Source: CAWGXZ01 sp963826695 (GTDB lineage: Bacteria; Pseudomonadota; Gammaproteobacteria; Burkholderiales; Burkholderiaceae_C). Taken from it: 64,000 bases of DNA. The stretch spans positions 62,001 to 126,000 of the forward strand of contig CAWGXZ010000001.1 in assembly GCA_963826695.1 (NCBI GenBank). The letters are read 5' to 3'. The position numbers and the translations under genes are program-made. This document shows, piece after piece, positions 16,826 through 25,675 of this stretch (the first letter of the stretch is position 1; each line of letters begins with the position of its first letter). Under the pieces are notes generated by a model, which saw only the letters and a program-made list of their open reading frames with translations, searched no databases and was not told the DNA's origin.

Positions 16826-17723
16826 GGCCTCGCCCGCTGCGATGAAGGCCGCCGATTCGGCCGAATCGCCCACTGCGGCGCTTTGGCGCAGCTTCGCTGC
16901 CGACCGGGCGGCGCTGGTCGGGCTGGTCGTGTTTTTGCTGATCGTCGCCGCCGCGTTGGCGGCCGGTGTGCTGGCGCCGCACGACCCGGTGCAGCAGCAG
17001 CGCGACGCCCTGCTCGCGCCGCCGCTCTGGCTCGGCGGAACGGGCGCCCATCCGCTCGGCACCGACGAGCTCGGCCGCGACCTGCTGTCGCGGCTGCTGC
17101 ACGGCGCCCGGCTGTCGCTCGGCATCGGCGCGCTGTCGGTGCTGCTCGCGTTGCTGCCCGGCGTGGCACTCGGCCTCGCGGCCGCCTTCTTCCCGCGCAG
17201 CGTCGGCGCGCCGCTGCTGCGGGCGATGGACGTGCTGCTGGCGCTGCCGAGCCTGCTGCTGGCCATTGCCATCGTCGCGGTGCTCGGGCCGGGGCTCTTC
17301 AACACCATGCTGGCGATCGCGCTGACCTCGCTGCCGGCGTATGTGCGGCTGGTGCGCGCCTCGGCGATGGCCGAGCTCGGCAAGGACTACGTCACCGCAT
17401 CGCGCATGGCGGGCGCCGGCACCGTGCGGCTGATGTTCGACAGCGTGCTGCCGAATTGCCGGGCGCCGGTGATCGTCACCGCGACACTGGGGTTTTCCGA
17501 TGCCATCCTGGCGGCTGCCGCGCTCGGCTTCCTCGGCCTCGGCGCGCAGCCGCCGACGCCCGAGTGGGGAACGATGCTGGCATCGGCGCGCGACCATCTG
17601 GAAAGCGCCAGCTGGATCGTCACCCTGCCCGGGCTGGCGATCCTGGTCACCGTGCTGGCGGTGAACCTGGTCGGCGACGGCCTGCGCGACGCGCTCGACC
17701 CGCGGCTGCAGGCGCTGCGATGA
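16815..17723 (+). CDS. ABC transporter permease, DppC type
   Basis: A 302-residue second permease of the importer. It has an N-terminal helix (AALVGLVVFLLIVAAALAAGV), the family segment HPLGTDELGRDLLSRLLHGARLSL, and the EAA loop ASRMAGAGTVRLMFDSVLPN. GFLGLGAQPPTPEWGTMLA follows, typical of DppC/OppC/NikC. The start is GTG 16815, overlapping the previous gene; ATG 16842 is a possible alternative. Its stop overlaps the start of the following ATPase gene. Confidence 0.9.
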   Translation: MAAEASPAAMKAADSAESPTAALWRSFAADRAALVGLVVFLLIVAAALAAGVLAPHDPVQQQRDALLAPPLWLGGTGAHPLGTDELGRDLLSRLLHGARLSLGIGALSVLLALLPGVALGLAAAFFPRSVGAPLLRAMDVLLALPSLLLAIAIVAVLGPGLFNTMLAIALTSLPAYVRLVRASAMAELGKDYVTASRMAGAGTVRLMFDSVLPNCRAPVIVTATLGFSDAILAAAALGFLGLGAQPPTPEWGTMLASARDHLESASWIVTLPGLAILVTVLAVNLVGDGLRDALDPRLQALR

Positions 17724-18701
17724 GCCTGCTGAAAGTCCGCAACCTGCGCGTCGAGTTCGGACCTGCCGGCGACCCGCTGCGGCCGGTGCGCGGCGTCGAT
17801 CTCGACCTCGATGCCGGCGAGCTGCTCGGCATCGCCGGCGAATCGGGCTCGGGCAAGAGCCTCAGCCTGCTGGCGCTGATGGGGCTGGTCGACGCGCCGG
17901 GGCGCGTCTTCGCCGATGTGCTGCGCTTCGACGGCATCGACCTGCTGACGCTTTCGCCGCGCGAGCGACGCCGGCGCATCGGCGGGAAAATGGCGATGAT
18001 CTTCCAGGACCCGGTGGCCAGCCTCGATCCGAGCTGGTCGATCGGCGACCAGTTGATCGAGACGCTGCGCACGCACCGTCGCTGCGAGCCGCGCCGCGCT
18101 GCGCGGCCGTGCCGTCGAACTGCTGCGTTCGGTCGAGATTGCCGAGCCCGAGGCGCGGCTCGGCGCCTATCCGCACCAGCTCTCGGGCGGCTTGTGCCAG
18201 CGGGTGATGATCGCGCTGGCGCTGGCCTGCGAACCGCGGCTGCTGCTCGCCGACGAGCCGACGACCGCGCTCGACGTCACGGTCCAGGCGCAGGTGCTCG
18301 AGCTCTTGAGGCGGCTGCAGCGCGAGCACGGCATGGCGATGCTGCTGGTGACGCACGACCTGTCGCTGCTCGCCGGCCATGCCGATCGCGTGGCCGTGAT
18401 TTATGCCGGCGAGGTGGTCGAAGCGCAGCCGCTGCCGGCGCTGTTCGAGCGGCCGCGCCATCCATACAGCGCAGCGCTGCTCGCCGCGCTGCCCGAGCGC
18501 AGCCGCGGCGCGGCGCGGCTGCCGGCGCTCACCGGCCAGGTGCCCGGCCCGCGCGAGCGGCTGCCGGGCTGCCGCTTTGCGCCGCGCTGCCCGCGTGCGG
18601 TCGACGCCTGCCGGGCCGCGCATCCGCCGCTGGTCGCCGGCCCGCCGGCCGTCGCGCTGCGCTGCATCCGGCCGCTCGGCGGGGGCGAGGCGTCGCCGTG
18701 A
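17720..18701 (+). pseudogene. ABC transporter ATPase, DppD type, frameshifted
   Basis: The gene encodes the first ATPase of the importer but is split by one extra base near 18083. Before the shift come MSLLKVRNLRVEFG, Walker A GESGSGKS and Q-loop MIFQDPVASLDP. After the shift the +1 frame gives ALRGRAVELLRSVEIAEPEA, signature LSGGLCQRV, Walker B LLLADEPTTALDV, H-loop LLVTHDLS, and the oligopeptide-binding C-terminal region with CRFAPRCPRA. All ATPase motifs are present once the frame is restored, so a consensus error is at least as likely as true decay. A real shift would leave the importer with a single ATPase. Confidence 0.85.
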
Positions 18702-19669
18702 GCGAATCGCCCCTGCTCGAAGCGCTCGGCCTGCGACGCACCTACCGCCTGCAGGGTGGCGGGTGGTGGCGCCCGAAGCGCGAGTTGCAGGCGGTCGCCG
18801 GGGTCGACCTGACCATCGCCGCCGGCGAAACGCTCGCCCTGGTCGGCGAGTCGGGCAGCGGCAAGTCGACGCTCGCCCGGCTGTTGACGCGCGTCGAGCC
18901 GCCCGACGCCGGCCGCTTGCGCATCGCCGGCATCGATAGCGCCGCGCCGACGGCGGCCGAGCGCCGGCTGCTGCGCCAGCAGGTGCAGTTGGTGTTCCAG
19001 AACCCCGGCGCCTCGCTCAACCCGCGCAAGCGCATCGAACACAGTGTCGGCGAGCCGCTTCGGCTGAACACCGACCTGGGTGCGGCCGAGCGCCGCGAAC
19101 GCATCGTCGCGATGCTGCAGCAGGTGGGGCTGCGCGCAGAGCATGCGCAGCGCTGGCCGCATCAGTTTTCCGGCGGCGAACGCCAGCGCATCGCGATTGC
19201 CCGGGCCATGGTGCTGCCACCGCGGCTGCTGGTCGCCGACGAGCCGACCTCGGCGCTCGATGTCTCGGTGCAGGCGCAGATCCTGAACCTGCTGATGGAC
19301 CTGCAGCAGGCCGGCGGCTTCGGCTGGCTGCTGATCTCGCACAACCTGGCGGTGGTCGAGCATGCCGCCTCGCGGGTCATGGTCATGCTGCAGGGACGGA
19401 TCGTCGAATCGGCGCCGAAGCCGCTGCTATTCGGCGCGCCAAGGCACCCCTACACCCGGGCACTGCTCGCCGCCACGCCGCGCATCGATGGGCGGCGCCG
19501 TCCCGCCGGGCCGCCGCTTGCGGGCGGCGGGGCAGCATCGGCGCCGGGCGAGCCCGCCGGCTGCGTCTACCGCGCCCGCTGCCCGCAGGCGAGTGCCCGC
19601 TGCCGCGTCGAAGCGCCGCTGCTGCGCCGCGTCGGCGCCGTCGAAGTCGCCTGCCACAACGCCGACTGA
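18698..19669 (+). CDS. ABC transporter ATPase, DppF type
   Basis: A 323-residue ATPase, last gene of the importer operon. Motifs: Walker A LVGESGSGKSTLARLL, Q-loop LVFQNPGASLNPRK, signature FSGGERQRIAIARA, Walker B LLVADEPTSALDV, H-loop LLISHNLAVVEH. The C-terminal oligo_HPY-type region (HPYTRALLAATP, then CVYRARCPQASARC) is typical of DppF/OppF. It starts at GTG 18698, overlapping the end of the DppD-type gene by 4 nt. Confidence 0.92.
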   Translation: MSESPLLEALGLRRTYRLQGGGWWRPKRELQAVAGVDLTIAAGETLALVGESGSGKSTLARLLTRVEPPDAGRLRIAGIDSAAPTAAERRLLRQQVQLVFQNPGASLNPRKRIEHSVGEPLRLNTDLGAAERRERIVAMLQQVGLRAEHAQRWPHQFSGGERQRIAIARAMVLPPRLLVADEPTSALDVSVQAQILNLLMDLQQAGGFGWLLISHNLAVVEHAASRVMVMLQGRIVESAPKPLLFGAPRHPYTRALLAATPRIDGRRRPAGPPLAGGGAASAPGEPAGCVYRARCPQASARCRVEAPLLRRVGAVEVACHNAD

Positions 19670-19716
19670 GCACGCCCTGCCGTGCAACCGCACTTGCCGG
19701 CTGAAGGCGGGTCCGG

Positions 19717-20193
19717 TCAGCGCAGCGCGATCGGAGTCGCCCGATCGACGGGCACCGCGCTGACCGAGTTCTTCGGCGAGCCTTCGATCAGGCGGTCCGA
19801 ATAGCTCAGGTAGACCAGCGTGTTGCGCCGCTTGTCGACCATCCGCACCACGCGCAGCCGCTTGAACAGGATGCTCAGCCGTTCGCTGAAGACCTCCTCC
19901 TGCAGCGGCAGCGGCCCCGGCAGGCTGATCGGGCCGACCTGGCGGCAGGCGATCGACGCCTCGGCGCGGTCCTCGGCCAGGCCGACGGCGCCCTTGATGC
20001 CGCCGGTCTTCGACCTGGAGACGTAGCAGGTGACGCCACCGACCTTCGGATCGTCATAGGCGTCGACCACCACCTTGTGGTCGGGCCCGATCAGCTTGAA
20101 GACGGTGTCGACCTCGCCGACCTGCTCGGCGGCAGCGCTCGAGCCGGCAAGCACGGCGGCGGCAAGGAGTGCGCTCCGAAGCTGAAGTTTCAT
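19717..20193 (-). CDS. creA: CreA family exported protein
   Basis: A 158-residue periplasmic protein of unknown biochemical role. A signal peptide (MKLQLRSALLAAAVLAGSSA) precedes the family pattern VGEVDTVFKLIGPDHKVVVD, DDPKVGGVTCYVSRSKTGGI and RNTLVYLSYSDRLIEGSPKN. ATG 20193 is chosen over a start six codons upstream because it gives a clean signal peptide. It lies 43 nt after the UbiH-type gene on the same strand and is convergent with the ABC operon. Confidence 0.88.
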   Translation of the reverse strand: MKLQLRSALLAAAVLAGSSAAAEQVGEVDTVFKLIGPDHKVVVDAYDDPKVGGVTCYVSRSKTGGIKGAVGLAEDRAEASIACRQVGPISLPGPLPLQEEVFSERLSILFKRLRVVRMVDKRRNTLVYLSYSDRLIEGSPKNSVSAVPVDRATPIALR

Positions 20194-20236
20194 CTGGCAA
20201 CCCTCCGGCAAAAGGCTGCGAGCCTACCGCAGGGCC

Positions 20237-21442
20237 TCAGCGCCGGCCGTACATCATTTGCCGCGCCAGCAGCGACCGCGCGGGGCCGACCGCCTGCAGC
20301 GCTGCCAGGCCCAGGCCACGCAGCGTGGCGGCGCCGGGCAGCTGCCAGGTGAAGCTGCGCGCCAAGAAATCGGTGGCCGCGATCATCGTCCACCGATCCG
20401 GGCCGCGCTGCCATTCCAGGCGCTTCAGCACGGCGTCGATGTCGCCGCCCGACGCCAGACCGCGGACCAGCTCGACGGCATCGCGCAGGCCGAGATTGAG
20501 CCCCTGCCCGGCGACCGGATGCAGTGTCTGCGCCGCATTGCCGATGCGCACCATGCGTCCCTCGGTCAGCGTGCGCTGGGCAACCAGACCGAGCGGGAAA
20601 CGCTTCAGCGGCGTCAGGCCGACCAGCCGCCCTGCCTCCTCCGGAAAGATGCTGTTGAGCACCACCAGACGTTGCGCGTCGTCGAGCTCGGCGACCGGAT
20701 CGTCGTCGCTCGGCACGCACCAGACAAGCGACGCCTGCCCGCCTGGCAGCGGCAGCAGCGCGGCCGGGCCATGGCGGGTAAAGCGCTCGAACGCCAGCCC
20801 GGGCCGGGCACCCGCCAGCGTCGCCGTGCCGACCCAGGCGGTCTGCCGGTAGTCGTGCTCGATCCGCGGCGCGGCGCCCCGCTGCAGCGCCCCGGCAGGG
20901 GCTGCGTAGACGCCGCCTTCGGCGACGACCGCCAGGTTGCAGTGCTCGGCGATCCCGGCGTCGACCTCGACGCCGCCGGTCACCGGCTTCAGCGCCGCCA
21001 CCGGCATGCCGAAACGGCTGACCAGACGTTGCGGCGCCTGCGCGCAGGCGGCCAGCCAGCGCGCCTGCAGCGGTGCGACCAGCGCACCGTAGCGCAGCAC
21101 GGCGCCGAGCTGTTCGACGCCGACCTCCGAGGCGCGCAGCCGCACCTCGGCGAGGCGGCCGAGCGAAGGCGGCTGCTGCGACACATGGACCTCGGTGATC
21201 GGCTGCGCTGCCGCGGCGTCCCAGGCGCCCAGGCGCTGCAGCAGCTGCACGCTGCCGAGCGAAAGCGCGAGCGTGCGCGCGTCGGCGGCAATGTCGCGGT
21301 CGAGCGGCCGGGCGTCGTAGACGGTGATGCGCCAGTCGGGAAGCCGCCGCGCCGCAAGCAGCGCCAGCGCCAGCCCCACCGGGCCCGCACCCACCACCGC
21401 GAGACTGCGCTCGCCACCCGTCGTCAATGCCTGCGGTTCCAT
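20237..21442 (-). CDS. UbiH/VisC-family FAD-dependent hydroxylase
   Basis: A 401-residue flavoprotein monooxygenase, probably adding a ring hydroxyl in ubiquinone synthesis. The N-terminal dinucleotide fold has VVGAGPVGLALALLAARR. The second FAD motif is RMVRIGNAAQTLHPVAGQGL followed by NLGLRDAVELVRGL, the ubiH/visC signature. Which ring position it modifies cannot be decided, since UbiH, UbiF, UbiI and UbiM share these motifs. It starts at ATG 21442, divergent from the cytochrome genes. Confidence 0.85.
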   Translation of the reverse strand: MEPQALTTGGERSLAVVGAGPVGLALALLAARRLPDWRITVYDARPLDRDIAADARTLALSLGSVQLLQRLGAWDAAAAQPITEVHVSQQPPSLGRLAEVRLRASEVGVEQLGAVLRYGALVAPLQARWLAACAQAPQRLVSRFGMPVAALKPVTGGVEVDAGIAEHCNLAVVAEGGVYAAPAGALQRGAAPRIEHDYRQTAWVGTATLAGARPGLAFERFTRHGPAALLPLPGGQASLVWCVPSDDDPVAELDDAQRLVVLNSIFPEEAGRLVGLTPLKRFPLGLVAQRTLTEGRMVRIGNAAQTLHPVAGQGLNLGLRDAVELVRGLASGGDIDAVLKRLEWQRGPDRWTMIAATDFLARSFTWQLPGAATLRGLGLAALQAVGPARSLLARQMMYGRR

Positions 21443-21532
21443 CGTGGTGCCTTTGCACGGTCTCGATCGCCCGACGGATTGTGCGCGGCACCGTGCGGAA
21501 CGCGGGCAAGCCCATTGCCGCGGCGGCTCTGC

Positions 21533-22291
21533 ATGACTGGCTCCCGAACCTTCCTCGCCGCGGCGCTGCTGGCCCTTGCCTGGGCTGGCGAAGCGGCAGC
21601 CGCAGGCGCCGCCGCCAACCCAGGCGGACCCGCCGCCTCCCGCGGGGCGATGGCGCGCAGCACGGCCGCGGTGGACCGCATCGCCCAGCGTGTCGCTGCC
21701 TGCACCGGCTGCCATGGGGCGCAGGGGCAGGCGACGGCGCATGGCTACTTTCCCCGAATTGCCGGCAAGCCGGCAGGCTATCTGCACAACCAGCTGATCA
21801 ACTTTCGCGAGGGCCGGCGCCAGCAGGCGCTGATGACCGCTCTGGTCGAGCACCTCGGCGACGACTACCTGCGCGAGATGGCCGGCCACTTCGCTTCACT
21901 GGATCTGCCGTATCCACCGCCGCAGGCCCAGCCGATGACCGAGCCCATGCGCCGCCGCGGCGAGCAACTGGTGCGCGAGGGCGATGCAGCACGGCGCATC
22001 CCTGCCTGCGCCGGCTGCCACGGTGCGGCGCTGACCGGCGTCGCACCGGCCATCCCGGGCTTGCTCGGACTGCCACGCGACTACCTGGCCGGCCAGTTCG
22101 GCGCCTGGAAAACCGGCCAGCGGCGCGCCACGGCGCCCGACTGCATGGCGCAGATCTCGACCGCCTTGACGGCCGACGACGTGGCGGCGGTGAGCACCTG
22201 GCTGGCGGCGCAGCCGGTGCCGCAGCCCGCCAAGCCGGCCGCGACCCTGCCCGCCCGGCTTGCGCTGCCCTGTGGCAGTGTGCCGCCATGA
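21533..22291 (+). CDS. Diheme c4-type cytochrome
   Basis: A 252-residue exported cytochrome c with a signal peptide (FLAAALLALAWAGEAAAAG) and two heme motifs: CTGCH in the first domain and CAGCH in the second. Both domains have the c4-like pattern of a glycine-rich, proline-containing segment after the heme (YFPRIAGKPAGYLHNQLINF, and PAIPGLLGLPRDYLAGQFGAW). It should carry electrons in the periplasm. A triheme cytochrome gene follows 67 nt downstream, so the two may serve one dehydrogenase, but none is encoded nearby. Confidence 0.87.
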   Translation: MTGSRTFLAAALLALAWAGEAAAAGAAANPGGPAASRGAMARSTAAVDRIAQRVAACTGCHGAQGQATAHGYFPRIAGKPAGYLHNQLINFREGRRQQALMTALVEHLGDDYLREMAGHFASLDLPYPPPQAQPMTEPMRRRGEQLVREGDAARRIPACAGCHGAALTGVAPAIPGLLGLPRDYLAGQFGAWKTGQRRATAPDCMAQISTALTADDVAAVSTWLAAQPVPQPAKPAATLPARLALPCGSVPP

Positions 22292-22358
22292 ACCGCGCTG
22301 CAGACGCTCGCCGACGCGCTGCGGCGGTCGGGGCAAGCCACCCGACGGTGGCCCGACG

Positions 22359-23639
22359 ATGAGCGCCAGACAAAAAAAGGTCCGCAGTCTGCTGCTCGCC
22401 GTGCTGCTGCTCGGCGGCGTACTCGCCGCCACGGTCTACTTCCTGAATCGCCGTGGCGAAGCACCGCTTCCTGCTACGCCGACGCCGCTGGCTGTCACGC
22501 CGGCACTGATCGAGCGCGGTGCCTACCTGGCGCGCGCCGGCAACTGCGCGTCGTGTCACACCGCGCGGGGCGGCGCCGCCTTTGCGGGCGGGCGCGGCAT
22601 CGACACGCCCTTCGGCACCGTTTATGCCTCGAACCTGACGCCCGACAAGCGCACCGGCATCGGCAGCTGGTCGCCGGACCATTTCTGGCGCGCGATGCAC
22701 AACGGCCGATCGAAAGACGGGCGCTTGCTGTCGCCGGCATTTCCCTATCCGAACTTCACCCAGGTGGTGCGCCCGGATTCGGACGCGATCTACGCCTATT
22801 TGCAGAGCCTGCCGCCGGTCGAGCAGCCGAATCGGGCCGATGCGCTGCGCTTCCCGTACGACAGCCAGCTGGCGCTGGCGGTCTGGCGAGCGCTGTTCTT
22901 CGAGCCCGCCACCTTCGTTGCCGAGCCGCGGCACTCGGCCGAATGGAACCGCGGCGCCTACCTGGTGCGCGGCCTCGGCCACTGCGGTGCCTGCCACGCC
23001 AGCCGCAACGCCCTCGGCGCGACGCACGAGAAGCTCGAGCTCAGCGGCGGCCTGATCCCGGTGCAGAACTGGTACGCACCGTCGCTGAGCAGCGCGCGCG
23101 AAGCCGGCGTGGCCGACTGGCCGCCCGAGCGCACCGTCGAGCTGCTGAAGACCGGCCGCACCGAAGGCGGGTCGGTGATCGGGCCGATGGCCGAAGTGGT
23201 GTACCGCAGCACCCAGCATCTCGCCGACGCCGACCTGCACGCCATCGCAGTCTTCCTGCGCGAGCTGCCGCAGGCCGTGGCAGCGGCGCCAGTGGCAAGG
23301 ACCGGCGCGCCCGTCGAACAGCTCGAGGCCGGTGGTCGTCTCTACGCCAAACATTGCGCCGAGTGCCACGGCAAGGCCGGCGAAGGCACCGCCGGCGCCT
23401 ATCCGCCGCTGGCAGGCAACCGTGCGGTGACGATGGATTCGCCAGTCAACCTGATCCGCATCGTGCAGAACGGCGGATTCCTGCCGGCCACCGCCGGCAA
23501 CCCGCGGCCCTACGGCATGCCGCCCTTTTCCCACCTGTTCGACGACGCCCAAACTGCTGCCGTTGTCAGCTACATCCGCACCGCGTGGGGTCACCAGGCA
23601 CCGGCCGTGACGCAGCTGGAGGTGCTGCAGTCGAAGTAG
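22359..23639 (+). CDS. Triheme cytochrome c (alcohol/gluconate dehydrogenase cytochrome-subunit type)
   Basis: A 426-residue membrane-anchored cytochrome. An N-terminal helix (SLLLAVLLLGGVLAATVYFL) is followed by three heme domains with CASCH, CGACH and CAECH. The first domain has the family block GGRGIDTPFGTVYASNLTPD and GIGSWS-DHFWRAMHNG-like residues. This matches the cytochrome subunits of membrane-bound alcohol, aldehyde and gluconate-2-dehydrogenases. The catalytic subunits are absent, so the electron donor is unknown. ATG 22359 gives the anchor; a longer in-frame ATG at 22260 overlaps the upstream cytochrome gene. Confidence 0.88.
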   Translation: MSARQKKVRSLLLAVLLLGGVLAATVYFLNRRGEAPLPATPTPLAVTPALIERGAYLARAGNCASCHTARGGAAFAGGRGIDTPFGTVYASNLTPDKRTGIGSWSPDHFWRAMHNGRSKDGRLLSPAFPYPNFTQVVRPDSDAIYAYLQSLPPVEQPNRADALRFPYDSQLALAVWRALFFEPATFVAEPRHSAEWNRGAYLVRGLGHCGACHASRNALGATHEKLELSGGLIPVQNWYAPSLSSAREAGVADWPPERTVELLKTGRTEGGSVIGPMAEVVYRSTQHLADADLHAIAVFLRELPQAVAAAPVARTGAPVEQLEAGGRLYAKHCAECHGKAGEGTAGAYPPLAGNRAVTMDSPVNLIRIVQNGGFLPATAGNPRPYGMPPFSHLFDDAQTAAVVSYIRTAWGHQAPAVTQLEVLQSK

Positions 23640-23692
23640 ACGCGGCAAGAACGAGCATCGGCATCCACAGCCCCCGGCAGAACGGAAAGATC

Positions 23693-24862
23693 ATGGAGCA
23701 ACCCCTTTTGGCTGCGACGGCCGCACCGACCGTGCTGAATGCACCCGCGCCGGCGTCTCACCGGCACGACCTCTCTCGCTGGCAGCACAGCCATGTCTTC
23801 GACAGCGGCAATCGCCGCGGCGAGGCGTCGACCCGCTGGGTGCTGGCGCTGACGCTGGCGATGATGCTGGGCGAGATCGGTGCCGGCTGGTGGAGCGGCT
23901 CGATGGCGCTGCTGGCCGACGGCTGGCACATGGGCACGCATGCGCTGGCGCTGGCCGTCGCCGCAGGCGCGTATGCGCTGGCGCGGCGGCAGCGCCACGA
24001 CGCGCGCTATGCCTTCGGCACCTGGAAGATCGAGGTGCTCGGCAGCTTCGCCAGCGCGATGGTGCTGGGGGTGGTTGCCATCGGCATCGCCGTCGAGTCG
24101 CTGCAGCATTGGTGGCGCGGCGACCCGATCGATGCGCGGTCCGCGTTGGCGGTGGCCGTTATCGGGCTGGTCGTCAATCTGGTTTCGGCGTGGCTGCTGC
24201 ACCGGGCTGAGGGACACGGGGGCAGCTCAGCGCACGGGCATGCACATGGACACGGGCACGCGCATGGGCATGGGCATGGGCATGGACATGGGCACGGCCG
24301 TTCGCGGCACCACGACTCCGTCCCTGCACACCACCAGGCCGCCGACAGCCAGGCCTCGCATTCCCATTCACACGCCGAACTGCCCGCCGGCGCGTCCGGC
24401 GGCTTCCCGGCGCAGCCCGGCGTCGATCTCAACCTGCGCGCCGCCTATGTGCATGTGCTGACCGACGCACTGACCTCGGTGCTGGCGATCGCTGCGCTGG
24501 CCGGGGCGATGTGGCTCGGCTGGTGGTGGCTCGACCCCCTGGTGGGCGTCGTCGGCGCCGTGGTGATCGCGATCTGGGCGATCGGGCTGCTGCGGCAGTC
24601 GGCGGAGGTGTTGCTCGACCGCGAAATGGACCATCCCCTCGCCGCGACGATCCGCGACTCGATCGAAGCCGACGGCGACGCCCAGGTGGCCGACCTGCAT
24701 CTGTGGCGGGTCGGCCGCAGCCAGTTCGCCGCGGTTGCGACGGTCGTCGCCGACATGCCGCTGAGCCCGTCGACCTATCGCGCGCGGCTGGCCGCCCAAG
24801 TCGAGCTGGTGCACCTGTCGGTCGAAGTCAACCGCTGCCCGGACGCCGCACCGCAGCCTTGA
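23693..24862 (+). CDS. dmeF: Cation diffusion facilitator, DmeF-like (Co/Ni/Zn exporter)
   Basis: A 389-residue inner-membrane proton-coupled metal exporter. The DmeF-type N-terminus is HRHDLSRWQHSHVFD. Helices with metal-site residues follow (MALLADGWHMGTHALALAV and AYVHVLTDALTSVLAI), and between helices IV and V lies a long His-rich loop (about 180-245) with many HG/HA dipeptides. A cytoplasmic C-terminal domain (HPLAATIRDSIEADGDAQVADLHLW-type) ends the protein. The start at 23693 has GGAAAGATC upstream. No RcnR-type DmeR regulator gene lies beside it. Confidence 0.9.
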   Translation: MEQPLLAATAAPTVLNAPAPASHRHDLSRWQHSHVFDSGNRRGEASTRWVLALTLAMMLGEIGAGWWSGSMALLADGWHMGTHALALAVAAGAYALARRQRHDARYAFGTWKIEVLGSFASAMVLGVVAIGIAVESLQHWWRGDPIDARSALAVAVIGLVVNLVSAWLLHRAEGHGGSSAHGHAHGHGHAHGHGHGHGHGHGRSRHHDSVPAHHQAADSQASHSHSHAELPAGASGGFPAQPGVDLNLRAAYVHVLTDALTSVLAIAALAGAMWLGWWWLDPLVGVVGAVVIAIWAIGLLRQSAEVLLDREMDHPLAATIRDSIEADGDAQVADLHLWRVGRSQFAAVATVVADMPLSPSTYRARLAAQVELVHLSVEVNRCPDAAPQP

Positions 24863-24946
24863 CGCTGCCGGGTGGCGCCAGGTCGGCAGCCGATCGTGCC
24901 CCGGCTGCGAAACGCGGCGCCACTCAAGGCGCCAAGCGACTTCCGC

Positions 24947-25141
24947 TCAAGGCTTGTCGAGCGGCACCTGTGCGTCGCTCGACGGCGTCGGCTCTGCCGC
25001 CTCGGTCGGCTCCTGCTGCACGAGGTGCGGCTTTTTTCCCGGCTGGGGCGCATGGGCGGTGTCGGCGCCGATGTCTTCGCCCTTGTGCTTCTTTTCTTGA
25101 AGAACCTTCTTGTCGTGGGCCACGTTGCGCGGGTCGGTCAT
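24947..25141 (-). CDS. Small hydrophilic protein, function unknown
   Basis: A 64-residue, Lys/Glu/Pro/Gln-rich protein without Cys, Trp or any hydrophobic segment, so probably cytoplasmic and largely disordered. A KKVLQEKKHKGED stretch is followed by a Pro-rich acidic tail. ATG 25141 is preceded by GGAG at good spacing, which is why the longer in-frame start at 25270 is not used. I do not recognise the family. Confidence 0.55.
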   Translation of the reverse strand: MTDPRNVAHDKKVLQEKKHKGEDIGADTAHAPQPGKKPHLVQQEPTEAAEPTPSSDAQVPLDKP

Positions 25142-25387
25142 GGGGTACTCCGGTAAGGGGGGGTCGGGATGAAATGAAGGTCGGCTCGAGCGGCCGGGCC
25201 TTGTTGGAGGGAGTCGCCGAACAGCGACGGGTCCGGCAGGCCTTCGGGCGCCAGCCGAGGCCACGGACATCGAGCACCCTCAACACGGCATTCGGCAGGC
25301 CGGCTGCCGGCCGCGGCGGAAGGTCGACGGGCCCACGCCCGGGAGTCGGGCTGCAGGACCCGGCACCGACTGCCGCGCCGGCAGGCT

Positions 25388-25666
25388 TCAGTCGTGGCTG
25401 ATCAGATCGCCGAAGACGGTCGTCTCGCCCTCGATGCGGCCGGGGCCCGGCGTGTCGTAGAGCACCATCCAGCGCGGCGTCGGACCGGCCAGTTCCGGCG
25501 GCAGGTCGCAGAGCGCCTCGGCGCGGTCGCTGCCGCGGCCGTGCGGCAGTTCAGCCGACTCGACCAATGCGTCCTCGAAGCGCACCGGCTCGCGGTTGGC
25601 TGCCAGCAGCGAACGCCCACCCGGCCAGCGGTAGATCGCAATGTCGCCGTCGGGCCGACGGCGCAA
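25388..25666 (-). CDS. Hypothetical protein, TTG or ATT start
   Basis: A 92-residue reading frame with a plausible globular composition: DGDIAIYRWPGGRSLLAANR, then ALCDLPPELAGPTPRWMVLYD. No ATG fits, and the best start is TTG 25666. That leaves only about 10 nt to the divergent RIO-kinase start at 25676. The frame stays open antisense into the RIO gene, so the true 5' end is uncertain and it could be a remnant. I do not recognise the family. Confidence 0.4.
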   Translation of the reverse strand: MRRRPDGDIAIYRWPGGRSLLAANREPVRFEDALVESAELPHGRGSDRAEALCDLPPELAGPTPRWMVLYDTPGPGRIEGETTVFGDLISHD

Positions 25667-25675
25667 AATGCGTCG

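Noticed and set aside
15458..17383. A 641-codon minus-strand frame
   Set aside because: It runs opposite two well-supported permease genes and through the duplicated non-coding element; its composition is that of a shadow frame.
24210..24310. CRISPR-like or satellite repeat
   Set aside because: The short repeat is in-frame His/Gly/Ala coding sequence within the CDF exporter; there are no spacers.
24864..24890. Terminator after the CDF exporter
   Set aside because: A 7-bp inverted repeat GCTGCCG/CGGCAGC exists, but the loop is 13 nt and no T-run follows on either strand, so the support is too weak.
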